NCBI GenBank assembly: GCA_011800155.1
Contig: CM022372.1
Coordinates: 620,001 to 684,000 of the forward strand
Reading direction: 5' to 3'
Length of the DNA: 64,000 bases
From: Flammulina velutipes
Lineage: Eukaryota > Basidiomycota > Agaricomycetes > Agaricales > Physalacriaceae
Shown here: positions 29,905-42,365 of the stretch, in pieces
Numbering within the stretch: position 1 is the first letter of the stretch
Layout: the number at the start of each line of letters is the position of its first letter
Program-made: the position numbers and the translations under genes
Notes under the pieces: generated by a model
The model's database searches: none
Told to the model about the DNA's origin: nothing
Seen by the model: only the letters and a program-made list of their open reading frames with translations

Positions 29905-31547
29905 ATGTCTTTTCGATCAAAAAATACCTTCTCCGGATGTGCTCTACTGGCTACACTCATCCTGCCCGTGGTGGCACTACCGCCGCCTTCGAGTCCTGAG
30001 TCAAAGGAAGGTAGCCTGGTGATATCTCTCAAAGGTATTACACTTCTCTTCATCGAGTCTAATGATAGTAACCAACACGAAAAATAGCGCCACCTAGTGT
30101 AAACGATGTCAAAGATATCATCATAACTGGTACGCTGGAAAACAAAAGCACTAAAGATATGGTAGTCGTCAAAGACCCGAACGGAATTCTCTACGATTTC
30201 TTCGCTGCAGATGCCCTGATATTCGAGAGAACAGATTCGAAGGCTGCGACAAAAAACCCTACCTTCGTCGGTTACATGGCCAAGTGGGATATGAAGACCT
30301 ATCTGCAGAACAACGATGAAGAGGATGCATACCGCCCTGACGACCACAAGGATGTAGTCTCCCTAATAGCGGATAACAAATCGCGTGCACGACGTGGCTC
30401 TGAGGATTCCTCAGAAGAATCAGGCTCTCTCTCTGACACTGAGAGTAGCGTAGCAGGAAGCTCGGAATCAGGAGGCAGAAAATACCCTCCGGGTACAACC
30501 CTTGATCTCCCACCTGGGAAGACGATAAAGTTCAACTACAACGGTGCGCCACATCATTTCCCACGCATTGCCTCTTTGATCGCATCTCTATAGTTGGCGA
30601 CGCGTACGACTTTAGAAAATCAGGCGCTGGCGCCTACACCTTCAAGCTCAAGCGCGACTTCTTCTACGTTTTAGTCGACGATGTTATGACGTATCCTAAA
30701 GTCAAGGTGGATGCCAATACGATCAAAATCGAGGGGAACCTTGAGGCAGATATTCCTGAACCTGAGGACCCCCCTTTGGATGAAAAAATTACGGAGAATG
30801 ATACTATTGAGGGCCGCGATGTCTTTCAACGGGCACCACATAGAGCTAGGCCAACTAGCGTGACAACCCGTGGGTGCGGTAGGACACAAATTTCGAACAT
30901 CGATCTTGCAGCCCAGTATGGAGACAGATATGTATACGAAGTAAATCAGTGAGTCCTATTCACCTTCTACTGAAGCGCCTGACCATGCCGGATATTCCAG
31001 ATACATCTCCGCGATGACGGGACCAACAGCTCGATATGATTATTGGTTTGGCGACTGGAATGCCGCGGAAAGAGCGCCACCACATGATTGGAAACCTAGG
31101 GATCAAGTGACTGCCATGTACGGAAGCCTAAGTAGACGCTCTTTTCTGAAGCCTGGCACCGCAGATGGATACACCTATGATTGCACATGTAAGGACAAAA
31201 ATATCTATGCATATGTCGCGGCACCAGGACAGTAAGCCTTCAGCTGCCACCCTCTTCATAGAATTGGACTGAAATGTCCATACAGTGATCTGGCACCACC
31301 TGCAGATGCAGTTATATATCTCTGCAATGTCTCCCGTGCAAAGACTACACCAATGTGGGGTAGTAACTCGAAAGCCGGTACACTCGTACACGAGGCTACG
31401 CATTTCACTTTCCATAACCCGCGTGCTTTGGACCACGTAAATGGTCCCGGAGAGTGCCACCGGCTAGCCAACGACGATCCGTTTTTTGCGACTACTAATG
31501 CTGATAATTATGAGTACTTTGCGGAAAATGAACCATTCTTAGCTTAA
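29905..31547 (+). CDS. Secreted M35 (aspzincin) metallopeptidase, copy 2
   Basis: It has the same five-exon layout and about the same length as copy 1. Signal peptide MSFRSKNTFSGCALLATLILP, the propeptide with acidic Ser-rich insert, the catalytic HEATH and the ADNYEYFAEN Asp motif are all intact. From about 30274 to the stop the sequence, introns included, is almost identical to copy 1. The first roughly 370 bp are clearly more diverged and share features with copy 3 (VVVKDPNGIL, KNPTFVGYM). This mosaic pattern suggests gene conversion. It is expected to be an extracellular zinc protease like its paralogues. Confidence 0.88.
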
Positions 31548-31699
31548 GTATTGGAATCAACTTCATGCCTAATACATACTCTATAGTGTAGTCATTTAAT
31601 GCTTCAAAACAGTCTTGTGTTCTCCTGGTATCGACTGACCGATCACTAACGATGGTCACTTCCGTATCCCCTCAAGCAGATGGAACGTAAGTAGTACCG

Positions 31700-32060
31700 A
31701 CTAAAAATAGATTCCGGGAGTGCCGAGTAGGTGTCGCTTTCCCACGACCCATTCTTGAATGCTTTCATCCAAATGACATATCCGCATGACTTAAGTTGCC
31801 AATACTATGTGACAGAGAAGAGAAGGCGAGGAGGTACGGCGGCCTGGCCTCAATCTTGACGCCCACCTGATTGTCGTCCCCGTACGCTGTTCTGCCATTG
31901 CCCTCTTTTGCGTCGAGGAAAGCCAGCTGGTACTGGCCAGGACTAGTCTATCTAGGTGCATTTATTCTCCCATACAGTACATTAATCAGCTAATAAAACA
32001 CTTCCAGCTCGTTCCGCAACTTGCGCTGCTCTTATCGAAGGGGTCAAAGAGGGGGGTGCA
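31700..32060 (+). pseudogene. Truncated 5' fragment of a cyclopropane-fatty-acid-synthase-like gene (third copy)
   Basis: It matches 34640-35000 in the same orientation, covering upstream DNA, exon 1 and the start of exon 2 of the CFA-synthase-like gene. The start codon is changed to TTG (TTGTCGTCCCCGTAC), and similarity ends abruptly after CTTATCGAAGGGGTCAAAG. It cannot encode protein. From 32060 to about 32615 no feature is recognised. Confidence 0.65.
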
Positions 32061-32639
32061 GATATAGCCGTGTGACTTGAACTCGGAAATTGTTCAATTC
32101 ACAGATCAAAACAAGGCGTAGTTGGGGACTCTGGGGTACTCGGTCTCGTTCAGGCTGACACTTATATACTGTGCTTATGATTCTGAAACATTGCTTGACT
32201 CCCTCATTCACCATGGCGCGTCCCCTATAAATACAATACTTCTGAATGGACCTGAAGTGGCGCAATTGGGAAAGCGCCACCAATGGCAATACCCTCGAGA
32301 TTCTTAGCACATGACGTGGTCGGAACTGGCCGAAAACCCGTGGTCGCATTGAAAAAATGCGAGCGGTTGGCCCTTGTATAGCCCGGAGTACCCTCCATCA
32401 TCATCGTTCCGATGTTCGCATTAACATTGGTTGACTTACACGCAGTATTCAAGTAAGACGCCAACAAGTGGAATGCGATCATGGGCCTCTGCAAGCGAGC
32501 CCCCATGTCGCTTATCACACATTCCTCGACAACAATAGCGGCGTATATATCTTTGTCAAGTTCCGAGTCATGATCTCTCCTCTACATAATGCAAACATAA
32601 GTTTATGACCTTCATTAGACAGAATCCGTATATAATGAT

Positions 32640-34140
32640 TCAATTTTGAGTCCGTGTAAGTCATCCAACCCATCAGACATGCCCAGCATCTCTCCTCTCC
32701 ATCCTCCGCATAATCCTTCTAAGCTTTGGAAACCATACCATAAGAAGGTCCTATATAACTTCAGCGGAATACAATTCGACGAGAAATCATAAACTAACCA
32801 TACGCGTTCCCATAAGAGCAGAAATTGCAAAAGGCACTGTTCCGGAAGTTATTACTATGTCCTTCCACCGACTTAATCTGTGAACTTACTGAACACCAGT
32901 GCAATGTTCCATAATGGTGAATTAGTCTCTGTGAATCCGTGAAAAGCGGTTGCCCCCATCCTGAGTCAGAGGCATTCAGTCGGGCTGCGTAAAGAAAGGT
33001 ATATTGACGTACACGATCCCGATAAGTGACAACAAGGCCATCAATACGTTCCTTCGAATGAAAGGAGTCCACGAGAACCCGCGCGCATGAGCGCTCTCGA
33101 ACTCTGATGGATATAGTCCTGTTCTTTTTCTGTGCAAAAAAATAATCCAAGCATTCCAAACTGCGGACGTTATTTGTTATAATGTTGTTACGTCGTGGGG
33201 TGCACATACCAGAGAGAATCGTAAGAAAGACGGTAGGAATAAGTGTACTAATAGCACTTATTGAAAATCTGGATGCAGTAGGATCAGTGTGGTGTTGCTG
33301 TCTTCGGGGTATGAAGCTCACGGTTGTAGTAACGGAGGTTCGATGGAGGGGGAGACGGAAATATGGCAAAACATATGTGTCGAGTCTAGCTCAACGAGTT
33401 CCGGGGAGTTGAGTGCAATCTGAACGATCAGTCCGCAGCGTCTCTGAAGAGTGCATTTCGTACCCACCAGCAAGGTCCAGATAAAAATGCCGAGAAATAC
33501 GAGTGGCGGAAATGTGAGCACCTATTACCAAGATAAGATAACAGCAATTTTCAAATCAAAACATACCCCAATGTTCCATCGACGCCCAGGGAGTGATCTT
33601 CCTCTTATAGCGGCTCTCATTTTGAAAGTCATCTGTAACATGGTAGAAGTTCAGATTCCTCGGAAAAAGAAGTAGCTCACATCGCATACAAGAGCCAGAG
33701 CAGCGCATGTTATGCTACGGGTAGTATGCTTGTTATACGGGGGAAACTGAAAGTGTGAGAAGCTTACAAGGTGTTACAGGCGTAGACCAGGGATGCTTGG
33801 AACGCGCAAAAGGCAAAGGGCGGTACTGTGCCATCTTGTTGACCTAAGATCGAGAGATAGGTCCCGGTCCACACCATAGCACTACCGATGAACATAAACC
33901 ATGGCGCAGATCGATGTACGTTCTTGGAGATATAGGCAGTGAGGAAAACGATAGAGAGAAATGTAAAGCAGGCCGCCTGGGCCAGATCGAAGATGATAAC
34001 GAACGCTGTCCGATACTTGTCGAACTCTTTGGCAAGATCGATGTGCGCCTGTAGGCTCACAATATCTGGCGAGGCTGAAAATGACGGACTCAGTGTCCCG
34101 AAGGCTGAAGAGGAAATGCAGGCCACATACAAGTGGCAAC
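32640..34140 (-). CDS. Basidiomycete 7-TM-like membrane protein, left-arm copy (possibly degraded)
   Basis: The best exon (about 34110-33765) reads DIVSLQAHIDLAKEFDKYRT, then hydrophobic segments FTFLSIVFLTAYISKNV, SAPWFMFIGSAMVW and FCAFQASLVYACNTL. A later exon gives VLTFPPLVFLGIFIWTLLVG. Spacing and the HRSAPWF...PFAFCAFQASL pattern resemble a family of fungal seven-transmembrane proteins of unknown ligand. The downstream exons (33370-32640) carry a basic cytoplasmic-like segment (IRVRERSCARVLVDSF). I could not build a complete splice model, so intactness is uncertain. It faces the CFA-synthase-like gene divergently. Confidence 0.45.
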
Positions 34141-34812
34141 CTGTGTCCACATGGCGGTAAGAATGAAACTGCAACAGTTCAGGATCTGAGTCTCCGTACT
34201 TTTAGGACATATCAAAGTCCGTGTGAATACGGTTCCCTCTACTGAGCCATCCATTGAGTTTGTGGCGGGCGTCAATCATGATACTACGAGCGAGAATCCA
34301 TCATGTGGCTCCATTAGCCGTGGCCCATCCGTGCAAAGTTGGTCTCAGGCAGTTTCAAGGAGAGTCCAAGAAGCACAGGTTGAATGAAGCGAGAGTTGAA
34401 AGACAGGCCACAGCAAGGTCTTCTCGGGAGGTAGGATCATGATCTCAGTACCCGGACACATCATTTGGAGAAGCAGTGGACAAGACGGGAGAAGTCGAAT
34501 AAATTTGAGAGAACGGTACATGAGTGTGGACCTGATGTGCAGTTCACGAAGAATGTACGTCTCTGTTGCGAGTGACAAGTTTAAAGCGCGTATTAGGGTC
34601 ATGGATTCCTCTGGGTAAGAGATTTTCGTGAAAGCGTGGAATGAGTGCCGAGAGAGTGCCGCTTTCCCACGATCCCCTTCTTCAATGTTTCCATTCAACT
34701 ATCAGATCTGCATGACATAAGTTGTTAATGCTATGTGACAGAGAAGAAAAGGCGAGGAGGCACGGCGGTCTGGCCTTAAAATTGACGCCCACGGCCCTCC
34801 AAGTAGAACACG

Positions 34813-36730
34813 AATGTCGTCCTCATACGCTGTTCTGCCACTGCCCTCTTTCGCGTCCAGGAAAACGAGCTGGTACTGGCCAGGGCTAGTCCATCTGGGT
34901 ACGTTATTCTTCCACAGTACAAGAAGTAGCTAACAAAACACGTCCAGCTCGTTCCGCAACTTGCGCTGCTCTTACCAAAGGAGTCAAGGAGGGCTTCGTC
35001 GAGATTCTTGACTACGACGGACATTCAATCAAGTTTGGGTCGTCAATCAACACAAAAAAGGGAACGCTAGAAGGACGGCTGATAGTCAATGACGACTCGT
35101 TCTGGGTTCGTGTCTATCTGTCGTATGATATCGGATGTAGGTTCTACTATTACTGTCTTCCCTGACCATTTCTTAACACCCCTCTAGTCTCGGAGGCCTA
35201 TATGAATGGAGAGGTTACCTCACCTTCACTGAAAGATGTCCTTACGGTATGTCACAGCGCGTGCTCTAAACTATATATATCGCTCATGCACGCGAATAGG
35301 TGTATGTTCGGAACCACAGACATATATCAACTGTTTGGTCTCTGAGCTACCAACTCAAATCCGTCTGTGATATTATCATGCACCGTTACCTCAGCCACGG
35401 ATATCAACAGTCCATCTCCAATGTGGGGTCAGGCTTTCTTCGACGTATACCTTGACTCAGATCTTTCAGGTCGCCGGATATGACGCCTCAAATGAGCTCT
35501 ATGCAGTGAGTTGAACTCTCTCTTGCTGTGCTGCGTATCTAACGCTAGTAATTAGGCCTTCTTGAGCGACGAGATGCAGTATTCTTGTCCTATGTGGCTC
35601 GACATCGATGGTGGCGTTGATGGTGATCTCAGAGGTTTGAGGTCAACCAACGATCTAGAGCGCGCACAGAATCAAAAGCTTGAATGGGTTCTTGATCAAG
35701 CGAGGGTTAAAGACGGACACCGCCTTTTAGAAATTGGGACCGGCTGGGGAAGCTTAGCCATTGCGGTACGTTCTTCACTATCACCACCTAGCCTCCGACT
35801 GACGCGTTCATAGGCTGCTCAGCGAGGATGCACAGTGGACTCTATCACACTCTCCATTGAGCAAAAGCTTCTTGCTGAAAAACGCATCAAGGACGCCGGT
35901 TTCTCGTCTCAAATACGCGTGCATCTCTTGGATTACAGAAAGCTTCCAACTACTTTCGAAAAGGTATTTGATGCTTGCGTGAGCTTGGAGATGATCGAGG
36001 TGCGATCACTATTTCTTCTTCTGGCACATGATATGCTAATAACGAGAAAGGCTGTCGGTGTAGAGTACATGGCAACGTTCATACGAATCGTCGATTGGGC
36101 TTTGAAAGATGAAGACGCAGCAGTCGTCCTTTCGGCCACTACGTACCCCGACGCTACGTTTACGACATACCAGTATGATATTCTCTTCTTCGCTTGGGCG
36201 TCTCTCACACGCCACATTAGAGCCGACGACTTTATCCGAAAGTACCATTGGCCACACACGATCCCTCCCAGCGCGACTTGGCTTGCGAATCAATTCAACA
36301 CAGCGTTGGACCGGCGATTCTCGCTCGAGACGGTCGTCAACTACTCCACGCGTGAGATTCGCGTCCGGTTCCAGTCGAAATTTATTGATTCCGGTTAGCA
36401 GACTACTGTCGATGCTTGCGTGAATGGGCGAGGTGCGTTCGTGTGTTTATGTTATCGGTATTCAATCTGACGGAGTCACAGACGTCTGGAATCAAACTGG
36501 ACGCCCAAGTTAACTAACACGCTGACCAAACGGTACCCAGAATTCCAAGACCCTCATCTCCTGGAGGTCTACAAACGAAGATGGCTCTATATGTTTGTAT
36601 ACATGGAGGTTGCGTATTCAAAGGCATGGCTCAACCTGAACTATTGGACATTTGTGCGCCCAGTAAGTCTGTTACTGCTCCTTCGGTGGCGTGATGCTCA
36701 TACACCACAATTCAGGGATATGAACCTTAG
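34813..36730 (+). CDS. Cyclopropane-fatty-acyl-phospholipid synthase-like methyltransferase, left-arm copy
   Basis: Multi-exon gene from ATG 34813 (MSSSYAVLPLPSFASRKTSW) to TAG 36730. Diagnostic SAM-methyltransferase segments are the AFLSDEMQYSCPMW motif, RLLEIGTGWGSLAIA (SAM-binding glycine loop) and VDSITLSIEQ. DACVSLEMIEAVG is joined over an intron, and DDFIRKYHWPHTIPPSA follows. The C-terminus shows LREWARR and YKRRWLYMFVYMEVAYSKAWL. The enzyme family transfers a methylene or methyl group from SAM to unsaturated acyl chains of phospholipids or sphingolipids. The intron inside TTYQ|ADDF is 51 bp and in frame. The exon between FSEAYMNGE and PMWGQAFFD could not be resolved with certainty. 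A near-identical inverted copy is at 42701-44617. Confidence 0.82.
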
Positions 36731-37528
36731 ACAACGCTGTCGTATTTATCTTTTCACAAGGACACTCGTAACTAGAAGCTTTTTGGCATTTTGTTTGTTC
36801 GAAAAGTAAGAGCTTTCGTCATGGCCGACGAAACTTCAAGACAGTCAGTATCTTCCTGACTCTCCTGTTTCCAAACATGCATACCTCCTTGCAATTTGAA
36901 GTCTACGTCAAAAGCTGCAGCACCAATTGCCAGCCATCTATCTCCGTGGGTCTTTAGCAAAAATCTTGAACCAGGTGCAGCACCGAAGTATGTGATACAA
37001 GAGTAGTTGCATACGGCCCCAACAAAGGACAGCGATGATCTGAAGGACGGAATAAGGACCTTTTGAGGATAGTCGTATTTATCTATACACGCCAGGACAA
37101 TTGTGATCGCAAATACTCTACTCAATTTTACTTTAATTTTCGGGTAGGATGGACCTCAGCGTCAACGGCGCCACAGTTTTGATCCCTGTATATACATAGC
37201 CTCAATTGTTCCAGTAGATATTCGAAAACATGATCATCATAAAGGTATGTTTACATGTACTACTGTAACTACAATGTAAAGAACACAGGGCTAATATACA
37301 TTCCCTCCAGCAAGGTGTGGGTTGCTCAGATAACATATTGGAACCTATTTCGAAGTGTTAGCTAGTACGAATGACAACCCAATCAATCAAAATGGCAACG
37401 TACTCATCATTTTCTCTATCCGTCATATCCAACATCGCATTTACACCGATCTTCTTGTCATCCACTTGCCTTTCGTTGTCGAACTTCCTCGCCATGGAGA
37501 GGTCCTTTATCATCCCTTCATTAGTCTA
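36731..37528. other. Inner end of left arm and spacer start; no confident gene
   Basis: 36780-37060 has an open minus-strand frame (about 117 codons, no clear ATG) that also occurs in the right arm (42369-42650), where it is frameshifted. I do not recognise it. 37060-37528 outside the arm shows nothing beyond the 3' flank of the transporter gene. Confidence 0.4.
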
Positions 37529-39503
37529 CTAACTCAGAGGATGGAGATAGGGTAAGCTCACCTCGAGCTTCGCCTCCTTGCCATTATCCATACGTTGGGT
37601 CTCCTTCCTCTTGTTGAGAACCATAAGGTTCAAGGCCATGACCACGATGAGGAGCATAAGGATGCAGAACACGATCATAACGATGCGCAGCCCCGGAATG
37701 TAGTGCGGCTCGTCCTCCGCCTTGAAGATGTAGGGGTTGAAGATGTGGGCGAGGGCGGAGGCAAAGTTGTATGAGGCCATGTATGACGCTTTCTTGGTTT
37801 GACCGGCGGTGTTTGAGATGATCCAACTGGAGATGCAACAGTGAGTCGGGCGTTAGTGTGGAAAGGAAATGGTTCTATGTACCTGATGAGTAGAGGGTTG
37901 GCGGAGAATAGGAATGCGAAGAGATAGTAGCCCGTTAACAGAGCACCAGCGTATTCTTTGCCGCGGGGGACGGCGTAAAGAATTGCGGTGGCAGCGACGA
38001 CTGGAGTCATCATAGCGAAAAGAATATATGCTCGGGTCCTGTATCTGACGGCCATCCACGAGGAGAATAAGATGACTGTTAGCTGAAGAGCACCGAATGG
38101 CATGTCTATTCAGAATCGGAATCAGTGCCAGATAATTGTAGATCCAGAGGATAAGCAACTTACTAAGAAGCATGGTGCGCCTTGAGCTAAACCCGAGCAT
38201 GCCTTTGAGAATGAGAGGGCCGAACACGGTCGATGTCTATTGGGCAGCGTAAATGATAAATATCAATCCGACCCAGAAGAGCCCAAGTTCCACGCACAGA
38301 AGCACCCATGTTGACAATGAGAGTCATGCAGAAGAAGACGTATCCCCTGACTTCGGTAACCATCTCGAATACCTGCTTCCACTTGAACGTGTGGTGAGTA
38401 GCTGTTCCGGTATTGTTGCTTCGTAGACGCTCGACGGCTTTCAGACGATCCTCGGGAGTGAGGAAGCGCGCTTCTCCAGGGCCATTGTCGAGCAACCAGC
38501 TTGGAAGGTCGGGTTAGACGAGCATCCTTGCAGAACATTGAGGGAATAAACTCACTAAAGAGCAGGACCGGTGATCACTGTCAGGCCACCAGTCAGAATG
38601 AACAGGATCTGGTAATTGTGGAGGGTCTCCGCCTCGATGAAGCTCAGTCCGTACGCCAAGAGAGAGCCTAGCATGGATGCGATGCCGTTGGTACCGTACC
38701 AAGTCGCGACTCGCATCGGTTGTTCCACTCGGCGGTACCATTGCGATGTGATCAAGGAGAAGAGGGGGAGACATAGAGCCTCGAAGAAACCTAGGAAGAA
38801 ACGGCCGGCCATGAGACCTAGGAAGAAGAAGGTTTAGAGACACAAGTAGGATTTAAGACGAGTGGGAGCATACCGCCGAAGTTGTTGGCACCAGCCATTC
38901 CACAGAGGGCGCATCCCCAGAAGAAGACCTGTATCCCCGAGTCAATCATAGTAGGTGGAGTGGGTCAAGGAAGCTTGATACTGACAATGACGGGCATGAT
39001 GATCTTGACGGGGAACTTGACGAGAACATAAGCGCCGATGGGTTGAGCAGCCATCTGCGCGTAGTAGCCTATCGAACCGACACTAGAGTACTAGAAGGAA
39101 TTTATTAGCGAACGAAGACGATAACATCGCATGGGACAAACCTGATTACCAACGAGACCTGTATCCTCTTTCAATCCAAAGACGGCGGCGTAACCGATAA
39201 TGACCTGCAACCCCGTAATGTCAGCTAAGTATGCGTAGATATGTGGTGTAGATATGCACTGACTTTATCGAGGATTTGGAGAAAGTATACCCAAGATAAT
39301 AAGGTCAAAAGATACAGGTCGGTCTTGCGTACGATGCGTTTGGACTACCAATAATTGTAATGAATTTCGCTGGAATGTGAGAAGGTATAACAAAAACGTA
39401 CGTCCTCATCAGTGACCACGATTCGCTCTTCCGAGTCAAGCTCGCGCGGAATCTCTTCGATGTGCGAGTCCTCGACCTTGATGTCTTCTTTGTTCTGAGA
39501 CAT
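37529..39503 (-). CDS. Major facilitator transporter, allantoate-permease (Dal5/ACS) type
   Basis: Starts at ATG 39503 (MSQNKEDIKVEDSHIEEIP, an acidic cytosolic N-terminus). Exons run through NQYSSVGSIGYYAQMAAQP, ANNFGGLMAGRFFLGFFEA (the signature of TM4 in this family), FSLITSQWYRRVEQPMRVATWYGTNG and LWWLLDNGPGEARFLTPEDR. Then come FGPLILKGMLGFSSRRT, GYYLFAFLFSANPLLIRW, the ISNTAGQTKKA loop and a final helix VMIVFCILMLLIVVMAL. About 12 TM segments and roughly 500 aa fit the anion:cation symporter family, which imports organic anions such as allantoate, nicotinate or other vitamins. The substrate cannot be told from sequence. The last codons may be read through an unspliced intron (GTGAGC after KEAKLE). 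It lies in the spacer of the inverted repeat. Confidence 0.85.
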
Positions 39504-40170
39504 GTTGGTGTGGGATGGTGGGCAACGTTTACAGTAGCAGTGATGATTCCTTTATATACGTACGTATCTGGTACGCCTGAATCCAAAAGCCGTCGACTGC
39601 CGCTAGGTGATAGTGATATTGACACTTCGTTCAGAGGTGCTGTCCACCGTCCTCGGGAGGGATGTGGCGTATGTCTTTGACGCATTTTCGAGCGCTATGT
39701 ATGGTATTCCATTCTTCAGAGGCTAGAGTGACGCTGGGGATGCTTTAGTTGATGCTTGTTGAGGTTGGTAAGACGGAGAACCGGTCCATACCATTTGATG
39801 GGTTCGTTGGTCTGCTGCCCTCATGTTCGACCCCGTGGGGAATGTTGGGGGAAGACGACTCCCTCAGGGATATCATTATCTGGAAAGCCAAGGTGAGCCA
39901 CGGCTTGGCGACGGCGTATGACGGCCAGCGATGCCTCTGGATTGTGTAGTGTGTGCAGGTCGTCGTCGTTTCCCTTCACGGGTGTCGTTCCGTGTGCCGC
40001 AAATTTCAATTCCAAGGTATCATACTGACCGGTGTCCATTGTACCACGGACGAACGGATCTTGATTGACTGGGGATTCAGCTACGAAGTTCACGTAAATT
40101 CATGATCTGCTACTGTTGAAATCTTGAATCTAGCGCGACCGCATGTGCTTACTAGGACATTGATTATTCA
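39504..40170. other. Intergenic region between transporter and thioredoxin-TPR gene
   Basis: Contains the promoter side of the transporter (TATATACG near 39552) and the 3' side of the thioredoxin-TPR gene. An 89-codon minus-strand frame at about 39821-40090 (NFVAESPVNQDPFVRG...) is open, but no ATG or family is evident. Confidence 0.4.
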
Positions 40171-41090
40171 CTACAAGGAGGAACTTAATTTCTTCTTGAC
40201 CTCGGCGAGCATATTTTGGACCCCGACTAACTTCTTTTGGGCCTCTGAAAGAAAAGCCGTCAATTCCAAACATACCTACACCGCACAAAGAAGACAACAC
40301 ACCTCCCAATTGCGAAGGCGTATCTTTCAAGAGACCGACTGCGTTCTCATAGGCCTCGATGGCTGCCTCCAAGCCCTTCTGATGCCCTTCTTCCTGGCCG
40401 GCCTTCGCAGATTCAAGCGCTTGAGCTAGAAGTACGTCTCCTAGCCTCACCCATCCTTTTCCCCAGCTGGGATCCAGACTTGTCGCCTGAAGAGCATCCT
40501 GCATCGCTTTGGGATACATTTCGGGCGAAGCCATCTTTAGATACGCCAGTGCGCGATTCGCGTGAAGCTGGGGAGACTCCGGGGCGTGCTTCAGGGCGAA
40601 CGTATAGGCATCCACGGCGCCTTGCCAGTCTCCACTAGAGAATTTTACGTTTCCGTCTTGTTTGGCGGCTTCCGCATCTTCAGGGAGAGGAGGAACAGGC
40701 GGATTTGGGCCAGCATGCCGTGCGACCAGAGTAGCGAGGCCACGCATGTCGGCGCCACGAAGATTGTCGATTTGTTTACCAGATTTGATGGCAAAGAAGG
40801 TAGGCATCGCGGTGACTTGGTATTTCGCGGCTATCTGTTGGTGGGCATCGACGTCGACACGAAGAAAGACGGCTTGGGGATATGCTTTGGCGAGCTGTGT
40901 GTACGTTGGTGCGATTGCCTGGGGGATATGTGAGCGCGTACTAGCACTTGCGCGATGGGACGGTACGCGCCTTGCAAGGGCCGCACCATTCTGCATGAAA
41001 GTCGACAAAGACAGTCCTCCCTGCTGTTGTTGCAGACCGTAGAGATGTGTTCCATTGGCCAACGGAAGTGATTTCTATAGGTTCTGGCAT
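40171..41090 (-). CDS. Thioredoxin-TPR repeat fusion protein
   Basis: ATG 41090 begins MPEPIEITSVGQWNT. The thioredoxin domain contains VFVDFHAEWCGPCKA with the redox CGPC motif, then IAPTYTQLAKAYPQAVFLRVDVD and the cis-Pro segment VTAMPTFFAIKSG. It is followed by PEDAEAAKQDGNVKFSSGDWQ, which opens three TPR helical repeats (ANRALAYLKM..., WVRLGDVLL...). A last exon gives EAQKKLVGVQNMLAEVKKKL and TAG 40171. Combining a catalytic thioredoxin with TPRs is known from TTL/STI1-like cochaperones; a role in redox-linked chaperone binding is inference. The first intron appears to use a GC donor after CGPCK, since no GT donor keeps the frame. All active-site residues are intact. Confidence 0.85.
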
Positions 41091-41330
41091 CTCTGTATCG
41101 TCCCCAGCAACTTCAGATTACTATTAGACGAAAGCAAGATGAAAGGATGAGGACAAGATAGAATAAACCCTAAACTGAGGTTCCCGCTGTTCACTCTTAG
41201 CCTACAACTACCATGAATATCAGTTATTCAGAGTCTCTGCTGCTCAAGGACGGTCCAGGAAGGCTAAAACGAGTCAGCGAAGCGATTGTTCACTCCGGGC
41301 TCTTATGTACCAACTCGCCACGACCGCTAA

Positions 41331-42365
41331 ATGCTGCTTGACATAATTTGCTGGCGGTAAGTACTTACTAGTACTGCCTGTTCATCCAAGGTCGATGCTC
41401 ATCACTAGCAGATGGAACGACCGTATGCGTTGTAGCTGACCGTTTAATTGAAGCGGATCTATCCCTCAAGACTCTCATCGTGGAACCCGGTCCTCATAGT
41501 CAACGTGCACGCTCAACCAGCGCGTTTCTTTTCCAATCTCTTTGGTCGCAAATCACGTTTTACCGACATACGGCTCGATCACGTCTCGCGTTGGATAACA
41601 GACGATTGATAGTCACTATGTACAGGTCCCAGGAAGTCGTATCGGAAGAGCGTCGGGCATCACTCGTACGTTTATTTTTCACAACAAAACAGCATCTAAC
41701 ACATTCTATAGTCATGATATACGCTCGCGCATCCGCCTTACACTATGATGACTGGGAACGTTTGGGAAATCTAGGCTGGGGTCCGAGCCAGTTGATCCCT
41801 CTCGCAAAAAAGGTGCGCTGCTTCTTACACCTTACCACCCTATTGTAACCCTTTGGGACAGCTTGAGAGTTACACGCCATTCAAGGACGAAATTGATTCG
41901 CATGGAACTTCTGGACCTATCCGCGTCTCTCATGGAGGTTGCGCTACGAGCATCGGTCGAGATTTTCTGAGCATGGCGGCAAAATATGAGAGACCGCACA
42001 TTCACTGAAAAATACAATGACTTTCGGACCTGTAACACGCACGGAGCAAGTCCTTTGCCAATCTTCTCCTGGTATATTTGCCATCGCACTGGAATCGCTC
42101 AGATGTGGCGCATGTCTACATCTAAGACAAGAGGCGCACAATGACAATCCCGTCATTCTCACAGGAAAACACGTCAACAGGGTTGTCTTGGGAAACTGTG
42201 TCACGATTGGCGTAGAATGTGTCGACGACCAAGGTCCGCGCACAGAGGTTGTGCTTTTCGGAGTCTCGAAGCTCGTCCTTTTCAAGTTAGCAGCTGGGAC
42301 TTTTGGTTCCCCGACTCTCCTCAAAAGATCAGTGTCACTGGCAGTTCGAACGCACGCTGACAAAA
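41331..42365 (+). pseudogene. GMC oxidoreductase pseudogene, copy 2 (3' truncated)
   Basis: The inverted relative of 25063-27318. ATG 41331 is followed after six codons by a 2-base deletion relative to copy 1 (ATAATTT versus ATAATATTT), which destroys the FAD motif frame. Further on LIEADLSLKTLIVEPGPHS, the ARASALHYDDWERLG motif and a SKLVLFKLAAGTFGSPTLL segment are still recognisable, with several stops between. Similarity stops at about 42365, exactly where the right arm of the large inverted repeat begins, so the C-terminal FAD/substrate domain was lost at that breakpoint. The 5' flank (41163-41216) is shared with copy 1. Confidence 0.75.

Larger units (their letters stand above)
27487..31620 (+). 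repeat. Segmental duplication, copy 2 (TAD2 - APH pseudogene - M35)
   Basis: The direct duplicate of 16790-20545, about 10.7 kb downstream. It is longer because the phosphotransferase-like segment is not deleted in this copy. Confidence 0.85.
32615..37060 (+). repeat. Left arm of a large inverted repeat (about 4.45 kb)
   Basis: It pairs in reverse complement with 42369-46826. The inner end is defined by AAGGACGGAATAAGGA, matching TCCTTATTCCGTCCTT on the other side. The outer end is defined by TCCGTGTAAG, matching CTTACACGGA. Identity is very high over the CFA-synthase-like gene and lower, with indels, elsewhere. Confidence 0.85.

Noticed and set aside
34345..34698. 117-codon minus-strand ORF between the CFA-synthase-like and 7-TM genes
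   Set aside because: The frame is not preserved in the mirror arm (44700-45030), so it is unlikely to be coding.
36772..37125. 117-codon ORF at the inner end of the left arm
   Set aside because: It has no ATG start, and the mirror copy is frameshifted and shortened; no family is recognised.
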